DNA of 16,377 nt from an uncultured Prevotella sp. (GCA_937880835.1 CALGRN010000352.1:1-16377); one strand, 5' to 3'; counted from the first letter of the stretch, positions 6,984-15,555 are shown. Made by a program: numbers and translations. The notes: generated from the letters alone by a model not told the origin.

Positions 6984-9887
6984 ATGGAATATAATTTCAG
7001 GGAAATAGAAAAGAAATGGCAGCAGGAGTGGAAAGCGAACAATACATATAAGGTTTCCGAAGATAAAGACAAGCAGAAGTTTTATGTGCTCAACATGTTT
7101 CCGTATCCTTCGGGTGCGGGGCTTCATGTAGGTCATCCGCTTGGCTATATCGCTTCCGACATATATGCACGGTATAAGCGTCTGAAAGGATTTAACGTGC
7201 TTAACCCGATGGGATACGATGCTTACGGACTGCCTGCCGAACAATATGCCATACAGACAGGACAACATCCGGCTGTAACTACCGAGCAAAACATAAATCG
7301 TTATCGCGAACAGTTGGACAAGATAGGGTTCTGTTTCGACCGCGACAGAGAGATAAGAACATGCGACCCGGAATATTATAAGTGGACGCAATGGGCATTC
7401 ATGAGAATGTTTCAGAGCTATTACGACAACCGTTCGAAGAAAGCCGAACCGATAGAAAAGCTGATAAGGCATATTGAAGAGAAAGGAACGGAAGGTATTG
7501 ATGCTGCCTGTTCGGAAGAGTTGAGCATAACTCCGGAAGAGTGGAAGGGCATGAACGAGAAAGAGAGACAGACGGTGCTGATGAATTATCGCATCGCTTA
7601 TCTCGGTGAAACGATGGTGAACTGGTGCGCAGGTTTGGGAACAGTGCTTGCCAACGACGAAGTAGTTGACGGCGTAAGTGTGCGCGGAGGCTTTCCCGTT
7701 GTTCAACAGAAGATGCGTCAATGGTGTCTGCGAGTGTCGGCGTATGCACAGCGTTTGCTCGACGGACTTGACAAAGTGGACTGGACAGACTCGCTTAAAG
7801 AAACGCAACGCAACTGGATAGGCAGAAGCGAAGGGGCAGAAGTGGTGTTCAAAGTGAAACAACAGCATGGTGACAACAATGCTGATGATGCCGATAAAGA
7901 TGCCGTTGACTCGCTGACAATATTCACTACGCGCGCAGATACCATGTTCGGAGTGACGTTTATGGTGCTTGCTCCCGAGTCGGAACTTGTTGAAAAACTG
8001 ACAACTTGCAATCAGAAAGCGGCAGTGGACGATTATCTTGCTTATGTGAAAAAGCGCACCGAGCGAGAGCGGATAAGCGATAAGAAAGTGACAGGAGTGT
8101 TCACCGGTTCTTATGCAATAAATCCTCTTACAGGCAAAGAGATACCTATATGGATAAGCGAATATGTGCTGTCGGGATACGGAACAGGTGCAATAATGGC
8201 AGTTCCTGCACACGACAGCCGCGACTTTGCATTCGCAAAACATTTCGGTTTGCCTATAATACCGCTTATAGAAGGTGCTGATGTGAGCGAAAGCAGTTAT
8301 GATGCGAAAGAAGGAACAGTGATAAATTCGCCCGTATCGGAATGCGGAAGCGACACGGAAGGACAAATGCTGTCGCTTAACGGACTCTCGGTTAAGGAGG
8401 CAATAGCAAAGACAAAGAAGTTTATAACAGAAAAAGGAATAGGCAAAGTTAAGGTGAACTATCGCCTAAGAGATGCCATATTCTCGCGTCAGAGATATTG
8501 GGGAGAACCGTTCCCGGTATATTATAAAGACGGGATGCCGTACATGATACCGGAAGAATGCCTGCCTTTGGAACTTCCGGAGATAGACAAATATGAGCCT
8601 ACCGAAACGGGAGAACCGCCTTTGGGACGTGCAAAGAAATGGGCATGGAATGTGAAAGAAAACAGAATTGCAGAGAAAAGCAGCATCGACAACGATATCG
8701 TTTTCCCGCTCGAACTATACACCATGCCCGGATTTGCAGGCTCTTCGGCATATTACTTGCGCTATATGTCGCCGAAAGACAATAACACCCTCGTGAGCAA
8801 AGAAGCTGACGAATACTGGCAAAACGTTGACTTATATGTTGGAGGAACGGAACATGCGACGGGTCATCTCATTTATTCGAGATTCTGGAACAAGTTTCTT
8901 CATGACATAGGAACGTCGTGCAAGGAAGAGCCGTATCGTAAACTTGTCAATCAAGGAATGATACAAGGACGAAGCAATTTCGTTTATCGCGTGAGCAGCG
9001 ACAAGTCCGGCAAAGCTCCTGTTTTTGTAAGTTTCGGTCTTAAAGACAAATACGAAACCGTTGCAATACATACTGACGTAAACATTGTAAACAACGATAT
9101 ATTGGACACGGAGGCATTCCGTGCATGGCGTCCCGAATACAAAAACGCCGAATTTATACTGGAAGACGGCAAGTATGTTTGCGGTTGGGCGATAGAAAAA
9201 ATGTCGAAGTCAATGTTCAATGTCGTTAATCCCGACATGATAGTAGATAAATACGGAGCAGATACTTTGCGTCTTTATGAGATGTTCTTAGGTCCTGTTG
9301 AGCAAAGCAAACCATGGGATACGAACGGCATTGACGGTTGTCACAGATTCTTGAAGAAGTTCTGGGGATTGTTCTGGGCAAGCAGAGAAGAAGAGTTTAT
9401 CGTAAATGACGAGCCGGCATCGGATGAGTCTCTGAAATCGGTACATAAACTTATAAAGAAAATAAGTCAGGATATTGAGCAATTCTCATACAACACTTCC
9501 ATCTCCGCATTTATGATATGTACCAACGAATTGGCTCAGCAGAAATGTCATAACAGGGAATTGCTTACCAAGATAGTTGTTCTCATTGCCCCTTTCGCGC
9601 CTCATATAGCCGAAGAACTGTGGCAGAAGCTCGGACAAAGCGGAAGCGTATGTGATGCCGTATGGCCTGAATGGGATGAGAAATATCTTGTGGAAAAAGA
9701 GATGCAACTTACTGTTTCATTCAACGGAAAGGCAAGATTTCAGATGCAATTTCCTGTCGATACCGATAACAAAACAATAGAAAGCAAGGTTCTTTCCGAT
9801 GAAAGGACTGCCAAATACACAGAAGGAAAACAAGTGGTTAAGGTGATAATAGTGCCTAAGCGTATAGTAAACATCGTAATAAAATAA
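6984..9887 (+). CDS. leuS: Leucyl-tRNA synthetase
   Basis: Class I aminoacyl-tRNA synthetase, 967 aa, which charges tRNA-Leu with leucine using ATP. The HIGH motif is HVGH (48-51) in the PYPSGAGLHVGHPLGY block, and KMSKS is at 739-743 (IEKMSKSMFN). The CP1 editing domain that removes mischarged amino acids is intact: TIFTTRADTMFG at about 312 and GTGAIMAVPAHDSRDFAF at about 399-416, with its conserved Asp. RNWIGRSEG and GGTEHATGHLIYSRFW blocks are also present. It exceeds the E. coli enzyme (about 860 aa), largely from an insertion of about 60 residues near 145-205, just before VNWC, and extra residues in the leucine-specific region before KMSKS. The paired zinc cysteines of the E. coli ZN-1 region are not seen. 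First gene of a probable five-gene operon. Confidence 0.97.
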   Translation: MEYNFREIEKKWQQEWKANNTYKVSEDKDKQKFYVLNMFPYPSGAGLHVGHPLGYIASDIYARYKRLKGFNVLNPMGYDAYGLPAEQYAIQTGQHPAVTTEQNINRYREQLDKIGFCFDRDREIRTCDPEYYKWTQWAFMRMFQSYYDNRSKKAEPIEKLIRHIEEKGTEGIDAACSEELSITPEEWKGMNEKERQTVLMNYRIAYLGETMVNWCAGLGTVLANDEVVDGVSVRGGFPVVQQKMRQWCLRVSAYAQRLLDGLDKVDWTDSLKETQRNWIGRSEGAEVVFKVKQQHGDNNADDADKDAVDSLTIFTTRADTMFGVTFMVLAPESELVEKLTTCNQKAAVDDYLAYVKKRTERERISDKKVTGVFTGSYAINPLTGKEIPIWISEYVLSGYGTGAIMAVPAHDSRDFAFAKHFGLPIIPLIEGADVSESSYDAKEGTVINSPVSECGSDTEGQMLSLNGLSVKEAIAKTKKFITEKGIGKVKVNYRLRDAIFSRQRYWGEPFPVYYKDGMPYMIPEECLPLELPEIDKYEPTETGEPPLGRAKKWAWNVKENRIAEKSSIDNDIVFPLELYTMPGFAGSSAYYLRYMSPKDNNTLVSKEADEYWQNVDLYVGGTEHATGHLIYSRFWNKFLHDIGTSCKEEPYRKLVNQGMIQGRSNFVYRVSSDKSGKAPVFVSFGLKDKYETVAIHTDVNIVNNDILDTEAFRAWRPEYKNAEFILEDGKYVCGWAIEKMSKSMFNVVNPDMIVDKYGADTLRLYEMFLGPVEQSKPWDTNGIDGCHRFLKKFWGLFWASREEEFIVNDEPASDESLKSVHKLIKKISQDIEQFSYNTSISAFMICTNELAQQKCHNRELLTKIVVLIAPFAPHIAEELWQKLGQSGSVCDAVWPEWDEKYLVEKEMQLTVSFNGKARFQMQFPVDTDNKTIESKVLSDERTAKYTEGKQVVKVIIVPKRIVNIVIK

Positions 9888-9897
9888 AAGAAAAACA

Positions 9898-10887
9898 ATG
9901 GACAATCGTAAAAAGTTCATATTGTCGGAAGTAAAAGACTATGTTATAATAACTTTCGGAATCATTCTGTACGTATTCGGATGGACGGTGTTTTTCCTGC
10001 CATACCGGATTGTTACCGGCGGTGTGACAGGTATATCGGCAATCATATACTACGCAACAGACTTTCCGATACAGAACTCTTACTTCATAATAAACTTCGT
10101 TTTGCTTGCCGTTGCGCTCAAAGTATTGGGCTTGAAGTTTCTCATGAAGACGATATATGCCATTGGAATGATGTATTTCATGCTGTGGGGAGCACAAGAA
10201 CTGATGAAATCATTTACCGAAGACGGAAGCATTCCGAAACTTCTCGGCGAAGGAAACGATTTCATGTCGCTCATCATCGGATGCTGTTTCACAGGTACGG
10301 GGCTTGCAACAGTGTTCTTGAACAATGGAAGCACCGGTGGAACAGACATCATAGCAGCCGTTGTCAACAAGTATCGGAACATCTCTCTCGGGCATGTATT
10401 GATGGCTGTTGACATTATCATAATATCAAGTTCGCTGCCAATCTTCGGCAGTAAGTATGACATGGCAACCGGTTTACGTATGATGGCATTCGGCTTTGTC
10501 ACGCTTATAATAATGAATATGGCACTCGATTATGTGATGAATGCAAACCGACGCTCTGTTCAATTCTTCATATTTTCAAAGAAATATAAAGAGATTGCCG
10601 ATTTCATAACTAATGAAATACATCACGGAGTGACAGTGCTTGACGGACACGGATGGTACACCGGCAACGAATATAAGGTGCTTTTCGTTCTCGCAAGGAA
10701 GCGTGAGAGCAACAATATATTCAGAGTTATAAAGATGATAGACCCCGATGCGTTTGTCAGTCAGAGTTCTGTTATCGGCGTTTATGGTGAAGGATTTGAC
10801 AAGCTGAGAATAAAAATACCTGCCAACAATGAAGATGTGACGGGTAAAACAGCAGACAGCAGTGCCGTCATGCAGGAAAAACAATAA
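9898..10887 (+). CDS. YitT-family membrane protein (YitT_membrane + DUF2179)
   Basis: Integral membrane protein of 329 aa. The N-terminal YitT membrane domain (about 14-212) has five or six hydrophobic helices (about 15-36, 62-78, 84-98, 122-141, 164-183, 193-213) and the family signature GSTGGTDIIAAVVNKY (144-159). It is followed by a soluble DUF2179 domain (about 218-305) containing HHGVTVLDGHGWYTG and DPDAFVSQSSVIGVYGEGF. The family is widespread and its transport substrate is unknown; DUF2179 resembles small ligand-binding domains. The ATG is 10 nt after the leuS stop, so it is co-transcribed with leuS. The last 20 residues are low-complexity and polar. No link to leucine metabolism can be read from the sequence. 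Confidence 0.92.
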   Translation: MDNRKKFILSEVKDYVIITFGIILYVFGWTVFFLPYRIVTGGVTGISAIIYYATDFPIQNSYFIINFVLLAVALKVLGLKFLMKTIYAIGMMYFMLWGAQELMKSFTEDGSIPKLLGEGNDFMSLIIGCCFTGTGLATVFLNNGSTGGTDIIAAVVNKYRNISLGHVLMAVDIIIISSSLPIFGSKYDMATGLRMMAFGFVTLIIMNMALDYVMNANRRSVQFFIFSKKYKEIADFITNEIHHGVTVLDGHGWYTGNEYKVLFVLARKRESNNIFRVIKMIDPDAFVSQSSVIGVYGEGFDKLRIKIPANNEDVTGKTADSSAVMQEKQ

Positions 10888-10897
10888 GCAGACATAT

Positions 10898-11485
10898 ATG
10901 AAAATAGTATTTGCAACAAATAATAACAACAAACTGTCGGAGATACGCGACATTCTCAGTTCGGCATTTGAAGTGATGTCGCTCAATGAAATCGGATGCG
11001 ATGTTGATATACCTGAAACGTCAGATACGCTCGAAGGAAATGCCATTCAGAAAGCTATGTATGTGTGGGAGCATTATCATTTGAGCGTGTTTGCCGATGA
11101 TACGGGACTTGAAGTGGATGCTCTCGGCGGTGAACCGGGTGTGAGAAGCGCGCGTTATGCAGAAGGAACAGACCATGACAGTGAAGCAAACATGCGGAAA
11201 CTTCTGCATAATCTCGGTACAAATGAAAACAGAAGTGCACGCTTCCGCACTGTTATAGCACTCATAGAAAACGATGCTGACAAGCCGCTTTTGTTTGAAG
11301 GCAAAGTGGAAGGATGCATAATAAAAGAAAAACAAGGAACTTCGGGATTCGGATATGACCCCGTTTTTATGCCGGAAGGATATGACAGGACATTCGCAGA
11401 GCTTGGAACGGAAATAAAAAACAAAATCTCTCATCGTGCACTGGCAATGTCAAAACTCGCAGAATATTTAAGAAATAAAAAATAA
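10898..11485 (+). CDS. rdgB: XTP/dITP pyrophosphatase, RdgB/HAM1 family
   Basis: House-cleaning enzyme of 195 aa that hydrolyses dITP, ITP and XTP to the monophosphate and PPi, keeping deaminated purines out of nucleic acids. Family motifs are in order: nucleotide-binding start FATNNNNKLSEI (5-16), metal/catalytic segment FADDTGLEVDAL (65-76; D68 is the expected general base), GVRSARYA (81-88), TSGFGYDPVFMPEG (148-161) and the base-recognition SHRALA (178-183). The length matches E. coli RdgB (197 aa). I chose the ATG at 10898 rather than the upstream GTG at 10862 because the family begins at MKIVFATNN and this start lies 10 nt after the yitT stop. The upstream neighbour is cotranscribed; a 54-nt gap follows. 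Confidence 0.95.
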   Translation: MKIVFATNNNNKLSEIRDILSSAFEVMSLNEIGCDVDIPETSDTLEGNAIQKAMYVWEHYHLSVFADDTGLEVDALGGEPGVRSARYAEGTDHDSEANMRKLLHNLGTNENRSARFRTVIALIENDADKPLLFEGKVEGCIIKEKQGTSGFGYDPVFMPEGYDRTFAELGTEIKNKISHRALAMSKLAEYLRNKK

Positions 11486-11539
11486 CGGACAGACAATAAA
11501 ATCATCTATAAACTCCGTTTATTTAATAAACTAAAAACA

Positions 11540-13645
11540 ATGAACCAAATGAAAAGATTATATCTAATCATAATGTTGGTGATAACAACGGTTAAAATGA
11601 ATGCCGGAGCTATCGGAACTTGGAACTCTTATCTCGCATATCACAAGATAACAGAGATAGAAGTTGCAGGAAATATGGTGTATGTGCTGAGTTCCAACGG
11701 TCTCTATTCTTATAACAAGAATGACGAAAGTGTTCATACTTACGATAAGATGAATGTCTTGAACGACTGCGATATATCACATATAAAATGGTGTAATGCA
11801 GCAAAGAAACTTGTTGTAATATACTATAATAACAATATAGATTTGCTTTCTGACAATGGCGATGCCATAAACATTTCGGATTACTACTCAAAGAGTATGA
11901 CGGAAGACAAGACAATAAACCACATAGATATAGACGGAGTGTTCGCATACATATCAACCGGTTTCGGAATAATAAAGCTGAATGCAGCCGACAATGAGAT
12001 AAGCGATACTTATAATCTCGGTTTCAGTGTCAACTATACATATATAGAGGGTGGCAGGATTTATGCTGCGTCGATGCAAAACGGGCTTTATTCCGCATCA
12101 ATGAAAGACAATCTGCTCGATAAGAATGTGTGGAAAAGAGTGGGAGATTATAAACCTCTTGAAGAAAAAAGAAATGTTGTTTACGACAATTCAAGTAATT
12201 GCTTCTGGACTAATGATGAAAACGGAAACCTCATGTCTTATAGAGAAGAGAACGGAAAAAGAACTGTTATGACAACAGGTATTGCTCCCGAAGGTCCGAA
12301 ATACAATTACTTTGGCTTTATGCGCTTCTATAATGATAAACTATATACAGGAGGAGGCGGCTTCACTTCAAGCACTGATTTGAACAGAGAAGGCACTGTT
12401 CAGATATACGATGGTTCAAAATGGACTATACTTGAAGACAATCTGAGTGTAAAAACAGGACATTCATATGTTGATGTAGGTTCTGTTGACGTTGATCCGA
12501 ACCCCAATAACCCCGAACATATATTCGTTGGAAGTCGTTGCGGACTGTATGAGTTCCTTAACGGTAACTTTATTAAAGAATATTCTTTTGACAACAGTCC
12601 GCTTAAATGTGCATCAACGGTAAATCCTCCTTCAAAAGATTACGTCATAGTTCTTAGCGTCAAGTACGACAAAGAGGGCAACTTATGGTGTCTTAACAGT
12701 ATAAGCGGCTCAACATCTTTATTGAAATATTCGAAAGAAGGCACATGGACATCTCATCATAATTCGGAACTTATGCTGAAAGAAGAGAAGAGATCGTTTG
12801 AAAGAATGCAAGACCAGATGTTCGACAGTCGCGGTCTGATGTGGTTTGTCAACAACTATTCTCGTTCTCCTTCATTGTTATGCTATCAGATTTCGACAGA
12901 TGCTTTGAACAAATATTCATCTTTCGTAAATCAAGATGGTAAATCGATAACGGTAACTCAGGTAAGATGTGTAGCAGAAGACAAGAGCAACAACATCTGG
13001 GCAGGAACAAACGTAGGTCCGCTTATGCTTACAGCTGATGCAATAGTCAACAACTCTAAGATATTCACACAAGTGAAAGTGCCGCGCAACGACGGTACTG
13101 ATTATGCCGATTATCTACTCGATGGAGTTGACATAAGCTGCATGGCAATAGACGGAGGAGGGCGAAAATGGTTTGGAACAAACGGCAACGGAGTATATCT
13201 TATAAGTGAAGACAACATGACACAGATACATCATTTCACATCCAAAAACAGCAAATTGTTCTCCGACAACATAGAAACTATTGCAATAAACGATAAAACC
13301 GGTGAGGTATTCTTCGGCACAGACAAAGGTCTATGCTCATTCATGAGTGATGCAAGTGCTACAAACGAAGCCATGACGAAAGACAATGTATATGCTTATC
13401 CTAACCCGGTAGAGCCCGGTTACAGAGGACTTATAACAGTGACGGGACTTACATACAATGCTGATGTAAAGATTGTAACGTCAAACGGTGTTCTTGTTGC
13501 GCAGGGAAGAAGCAACGGAGGCACTTTCACTTGGGACGGAAACGACCTTAAAGGAAAGCGTGTGGCATCGGGAATATATATGGTACTGGCTGCAACGGCA
13601 GAGGGCGATAAAGGTGTTGTCTGCAAGATTGCGATTGTGAATTGA
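11540..13645 (+). CDS. PorZ-like beta-propeller protein with T9SS C-terminal domain
   Basis: Product of 701 aa. A signal peptide (about 1-22) precedes GAIGTWNSYLAYHKITEI, followed by repeated beta-propeller blades of the two-component-regulator-propeller type. Clear blade ends are HIFVGSRCGLYEF, NIWAGTNVGPLM (about 483), RKWFGTNGNGVYLI (about 541) and EVFFGTDKGLCSF (about 589). Residues 618-701 form a T9SS type A sorting domain starting YAYPNPVEPG, with GTFTWDGNDLKGKRVASGIYMV. This matches P. gingivalis PorZ (two propellers plus CTD), a surface part of the T9SS attachment complex with PorU/PorV/PorQ that binds anionic LPS. Other propeller/CTD cargo proteins are the alternative. There is no histidine-kinase part. 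The ATG at 11549 is a possible alternative start. Confidence 0.8.
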   Translation: MNQMKRLYLIIMLVITTVKMNAGAIGTWNSYLAYHKITEIEVAGNMVYVLSSNGLYSYNKNDESVHTYDKMNVLNDCDISHIKWCNAAKKLVVIYYNNNIDLLSDNGDAINISDYYSKSMTEDKTINHIDIDGVFAYISTGFGIIKLNAADNEISDTYNLGFSVNYTYIEGGRIYAASMQNGLYSASMKDNLLDKNVWKRVGDYKPLEEKRNVVYDNSSNCFWTNDENGNLMSYREENGKRTVMTTGIAPEGPKYNYFGFMRFYNDKLYTGGGGFTSSTDLNREGTVQIYDGSKWTILEDNLSVKTGHSYVDVGSVDVDPNPNNPEHIFVGSRCGLYEFLNGNFIKEYSFDNSPLKCASTVNPPSKDYVIVLSVKYDKEGNLWCLNSISGSTSLLKYSKEGTWTSHHNSELMLKEEKRSFERMQDQMFDSRGLMWFVNNYSRSPSLLCYQISTDALNKYSSFVNQDGKSITVTQVRCVAEDKSNNIWAGTNVGPLMLTADAIVNNSKIFTQVKVPRNDGTDYADYLLDGVDISCMAIDGGGRKWFGTNGNGVYLISEDNMTQIHHFTSKNSKLFSDNIETIAINDKTGEVFFGTDKGLCSFMSDASATNEAMTKDNVYAYPNPVEPGYRGLITVTGLTYNADVKIVTSNGVLVAQGRSNGGTFTWDGNDLKGKRVASGIYMVLAATAEGDKGVVCKIAIVN

Positions 13646-13697
13646 TTATCCGGCAACACCGTATGCACTTTGAAGAATAACAATAGGAAAGAAAGCG

Positions 13698-14687
13698 ATG
13701 TCACAGCGTAAAACTTGGATAGACACAGGGCGCGGTATTATGATGATGTGGGTGTTACTCGTGCATACCGAAATCTATTATATGGGCTTCGAGTATCCTG
13801 TCGGTTTCACTCAAAATCGCATGACTTTCTTCTTCATCATGTCAGGTTATCTGTTCTATAAAGCATCGGGTATAGACTATCGTAGGAAGCTGAAAGGAAT
13901 ATTAAGAGGTATAATCATGCCTTATTTTATATTCATGTCTGTGCTTCAACCCGTAAAACACATATTCTATAATGACTTGTCGCCCGACATCATCATTGAG
14001 ATATTGGCAGGAAAATCATCATGGTTTGTCGCCGCACTTGTAGTTGCTGAAATCATATTTCTGTTTCTTCTGTATATCTCCCGTAATCGCAGTTGGTTGC
14101 TTCCTATATGCTGCGTGCTCTTGTTCTCATTGTCAGCATACATGGAGAGGAACGGACTCTTTGCGGAAAACTACTGGTATTTTAAAAACGGCATAATGGC
14201 AATACTGTTCATCTGCGCCGGTTATTACTATCATAAATATGAAGACCGCATCGTTTGCATAAACCGAATAGCATACATTATCATACTTCTGATAACCCTT
14301 ATCATAATAAAAGTGATAGAATATCAGAATGCAGACACTATGATTTTCAGCATGAAGGCGAACACGATAACCAACTATCCGATGCTCATAGCAGACGGAA
14401 TAGTCTTCACGTTGCTTTTCATAGAACTTATAAAACGCCTGCCCCCGTTGTCTTTCATAACATATCCCGGCTCAAAAAGCCTTGTATTTTACTTTTTCTG
14501 CGGTGCGTGTCCGGTTGCCGTAACCTACGTTGCCAACAAGTCAGGTTTCGGATATGACGGAGGTTTCGTAAGCGTTATTATAGTTTATGCGGTAGTTTAT
14601 ATGCTCGATATGGCATTGACTTACGCAGTTTACAGATATATACCATTTGCCGTAGGTAAGCGTCATAAAGACGTTGTTAACAATTAA
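13698..14687 (+). CDS. Acyltransferase family 3 membrane protein
   Basis: Polytopic membrane protein of 329 aa, very hydrophobic, with about nine or ten predicted helices. The N-terminus WIDTGRGIMMMWVLLVHTE fits the acyltransferase-3 signature (D9, R12 and catalytic-type H23 at the end of helix 1), followed by MTFFFIMSGYLFYK (42-55), the usual FFxxSGYL block. Members move acetyl or similar acyl groups onto sugars of peptidoglycan, O-antigen or other polysaccharides. No extra SGNH domain is present, and the substrate cannot be told. It lies 52 nt after the porZ-like gene with no promoter-like box between, so it is probably in the same transcript. Modification of a surface glycan is plausible given that neighbour but is inference. 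Confidence 0.85.
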   Translation: MSQRKTWIDTGRGIMMMWVLLVHTEIYYMGFEYPVGFTQNRMTFFFIMSGYLFYKASGIDYRRKLKGILRGIIMPYFIFMSVLQPVKHIFYNDLSPDIIIEILAGKSSWFVAALVVAEIIFLFLLYISRNRSWLLPICCVLLFSLSAYMERNGLFAENYWYFKNGIMAILFICAGYYYHKYEDRIVCINRIAYIIILLITLIIIKVIEYQNADTMIFSMKANTITNYPMLIADGIVFTLLFIELIKRLPPLSFITYPGSKSLVFYFFCGACPVAVTYVANKSGFGYDGGFVSVIIVYAVVYMLDMALTYAVYRYIPFAVGKRHKDVVNN

Positions 14688-14735
14688 AACAATATCATTG
14701 AGCAGCCGTATGCTGCCACAATGGTAGATAAGAGA

Positions 14736-14770
14736 GCGATAATCCTTAGAACAAAGATTATCGCTTCCTT
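14736..14770 (+). terminator. Terminator between convergent operons
   Basis: Arms AGCGATAATC (14735-14744) and GATTATCGCT (14756-14765) form a perfect 10-bp stem with an 11-nt loop. On the plus strand it is followed by TCCTTTTG, ending the leuS-to-acyltransferase transcript. On the minus strand it lies about 13 nt after the stop of the smalltalk-like gene and may serve that side too, although the tail there (CTCTTATCT) is poorer. A further short hairpin, GCAGC-cgtat-GCTGC (14702-14716), lies just upstream. Confidence 0.7.
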
Positions 14771-14777
14771 TTGTTCA

Positions 14778-14888
14778 TCACTCAGCATCATTGCGTATTT
14801 CGTCAGACGCGATAAGTCCCAACAATGCAGTGGCAACGGTTATTACTGCTTTTATTATAGCCTTCCAGTTCTTTATTTCTATTTTCAT
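14778..14888 (-). CDS. Smalltalk-like 36-aa peptide
   Basis: Very small gene, ATG at 14888 and TGA at 14778-14780, giving 36 aa. A basic, aromatic start (MKIEIKNWK) leads to one hydrophobic helix (IIKAVITVATALLGLIA, about 11-27) and an acidic tail (SDEIRNDAE). Size, charge pattern and position directly downstream of an HU-related gene fit the Bacteroidota family named smalltalk (about 30-37 aa, function unknown), often found beside an HU-like gene and an N-acetylmuramoyl-L-alanine amidase. No amidase is present here: the next gene is convergent. A membrane-inserted peptide is likely from the sequence. Coding is supported by start, length and context rather than by homology I could test. Confidence 0.65.
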   Translation of the reverse strand: MKIEIKNWKAIIKAVITVATALLGLIASDEIRNDAE

Positions 14889-14910
14889 AATCTTATTTCT
14901 TTTTAAAGTG

Positions 14911-14965
14911 CATAATGCACAATCACAGTTCAGCATCAGAAGTACGGAACATGTTGTGCATTATG
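14911..14965. repeat. Long inverted repeat between HU-like and smalltalk-like genes
   Basis: Arms CATAATGCACAA (14911-14922) and TTGTGCATTATG (14954-14965) are perfect 12-bp complements with a 31-nt loop in which GTTC (14928-14931) and GAAC (14947-14950) can pair further. The first arm is also part of a local palindrome GTGCAT-A-ATGCAC (14909-14921). In a minus-strand transcript the hairpin falls between the HU-like stop (14980) and the smalltalk-like start (14888) and is followed by CACTTTAAAAAG. It could be an attenuator, an RNA-stability element or an operator. Confidence 0.7.
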
Positions 14966-14979
14966 AACCGATTGTTGAT

Positions 14980-15444
14980 TTAAGGATTTACTACATGCTC
15001 ATCATCACCATTGTTTTCGTTACCGGTGACGATATTGTCCTTAGGCATTTCCTGCACCTTTGCACCCGTAAGAAAAGTCTTAATGCGCTTCTTGTTCGAG
15101 TCTATTCGAGTCTCGGGTTGAAAAAGCACATGCAATCCTTTCACGTTTTTTGAAACGGTGAAATCCTTCGCTTCGCTTGCAGGACTTGTTCTGAGCCCTA
15201 TCTTGAACGTTCCGAATCCGTTCAGTTTCACACGCTTTGAATTTTGCAAATGCTCCTGCATGGTCTCTACAAGTTCTGTAATCACCGCAACAATGTCACT
15301 CTTTTTCAATGTGCAGTTGCGTTGCATTATCTCCGCCAGCTGGTTTGTGTCTGTCGTTCCCTGCATTACCGAACGTCCATACCACTTTCCTTTACGTTTG
15401 GGATTAGAACTGTTGTCCTGTCTCAGTTTATAAAACACTGCCAT
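14980..15444 (-). CDS. HU-related DNA-binding protein (HU-HIG type)
   Basis: Product of 154 aa. The N-terminal extension MAVFYKLRQDNSSNPKRKGKW (about 1-28) is typical of the Bacteroidota HU-related family, which differs from plain HU (about 90 aa). The HU fold covers about 30-115: helices TTDTNQLAEIMQ and LKKSDIVAVITELVETMQEHL, then RVKLNGFGTFKIGLRT and the DNA-contacting beta arm, ending in LHVLFQPE. A polar, acidic tail of about 35 residues (GNENNGDDEHVVNP end) follows and is probably disordered. Such proteins bind DNA without strong sequence specificity; their specific role is unknown. It has its own promoter at 15523-15555 and is followed by the smalltalk-like gene. The ATG at 15444 is the only sensible start. 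Confidence 0.92.
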   Translation of the reverse strand: MAVFYKLRQDNSSNPKRKGKWYGRSVMQGTTDTNQLAEIMQRNCTLKKSDIVAVITELVETMQEHLQNSKRVKLNGFGTFKIGLRTSPASEAKDFTVSKNVKGLHVLFQPETRIDSNKKRIKTFLTGAKVQEMPKDNIVTGNENNGDDEHVVNP

Positions 15445-15522
15445 AATTTTGTTTCCTTTCTTTTTTTAAATGGTTAATTTAATTTTAGTAAGTTATTATC
15501 TCTTTCTGAAAGCTTTCGTTTG

Positions 15523-15555
15523 CAAAGGTAATACATTTGCATATCCATGTCCAAA
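15523..15555 (-). promoter_or_regulatory. Bacteroidota-type promoter of the HU-like gene
   Basis: On the minus strand -33 TTTG (15555-15552) and -7 TACCTTTG (15530-15523) are separated by 21 nt, a full match to the phylum consensus. Transcription would start near 15517, leaving a leader of about 72 nt before the ATG at 15444. Confidence 0.75.

Noticed and set aside
6954..8366. Long open frame on the minus strand (470 codons) opposite leuS
   Set aside because: It lies fully antisense to well-supported leuS coding sequence, is rich in His, Cys, Arg and Phe, and has no recognisable domain. This is the usual shadow of codon bias on the other strand.
10862..10897. Longer rdgB starting at GTG 10862
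   Set aside because: It would overlap the end of the YitT-family gene, and RdgB family members begin at the MKIVFATNN segment encoded from 10898.
11484..11531. Terminator between rdgB and the porZ-like gene
   Set aside because: AACGGA/TCCGTT and GTTTATT/AATAAAC inverted repeats exist, but the stems are short and AT-rich and no T-run follows. Read-through into the next gene seems likelier.
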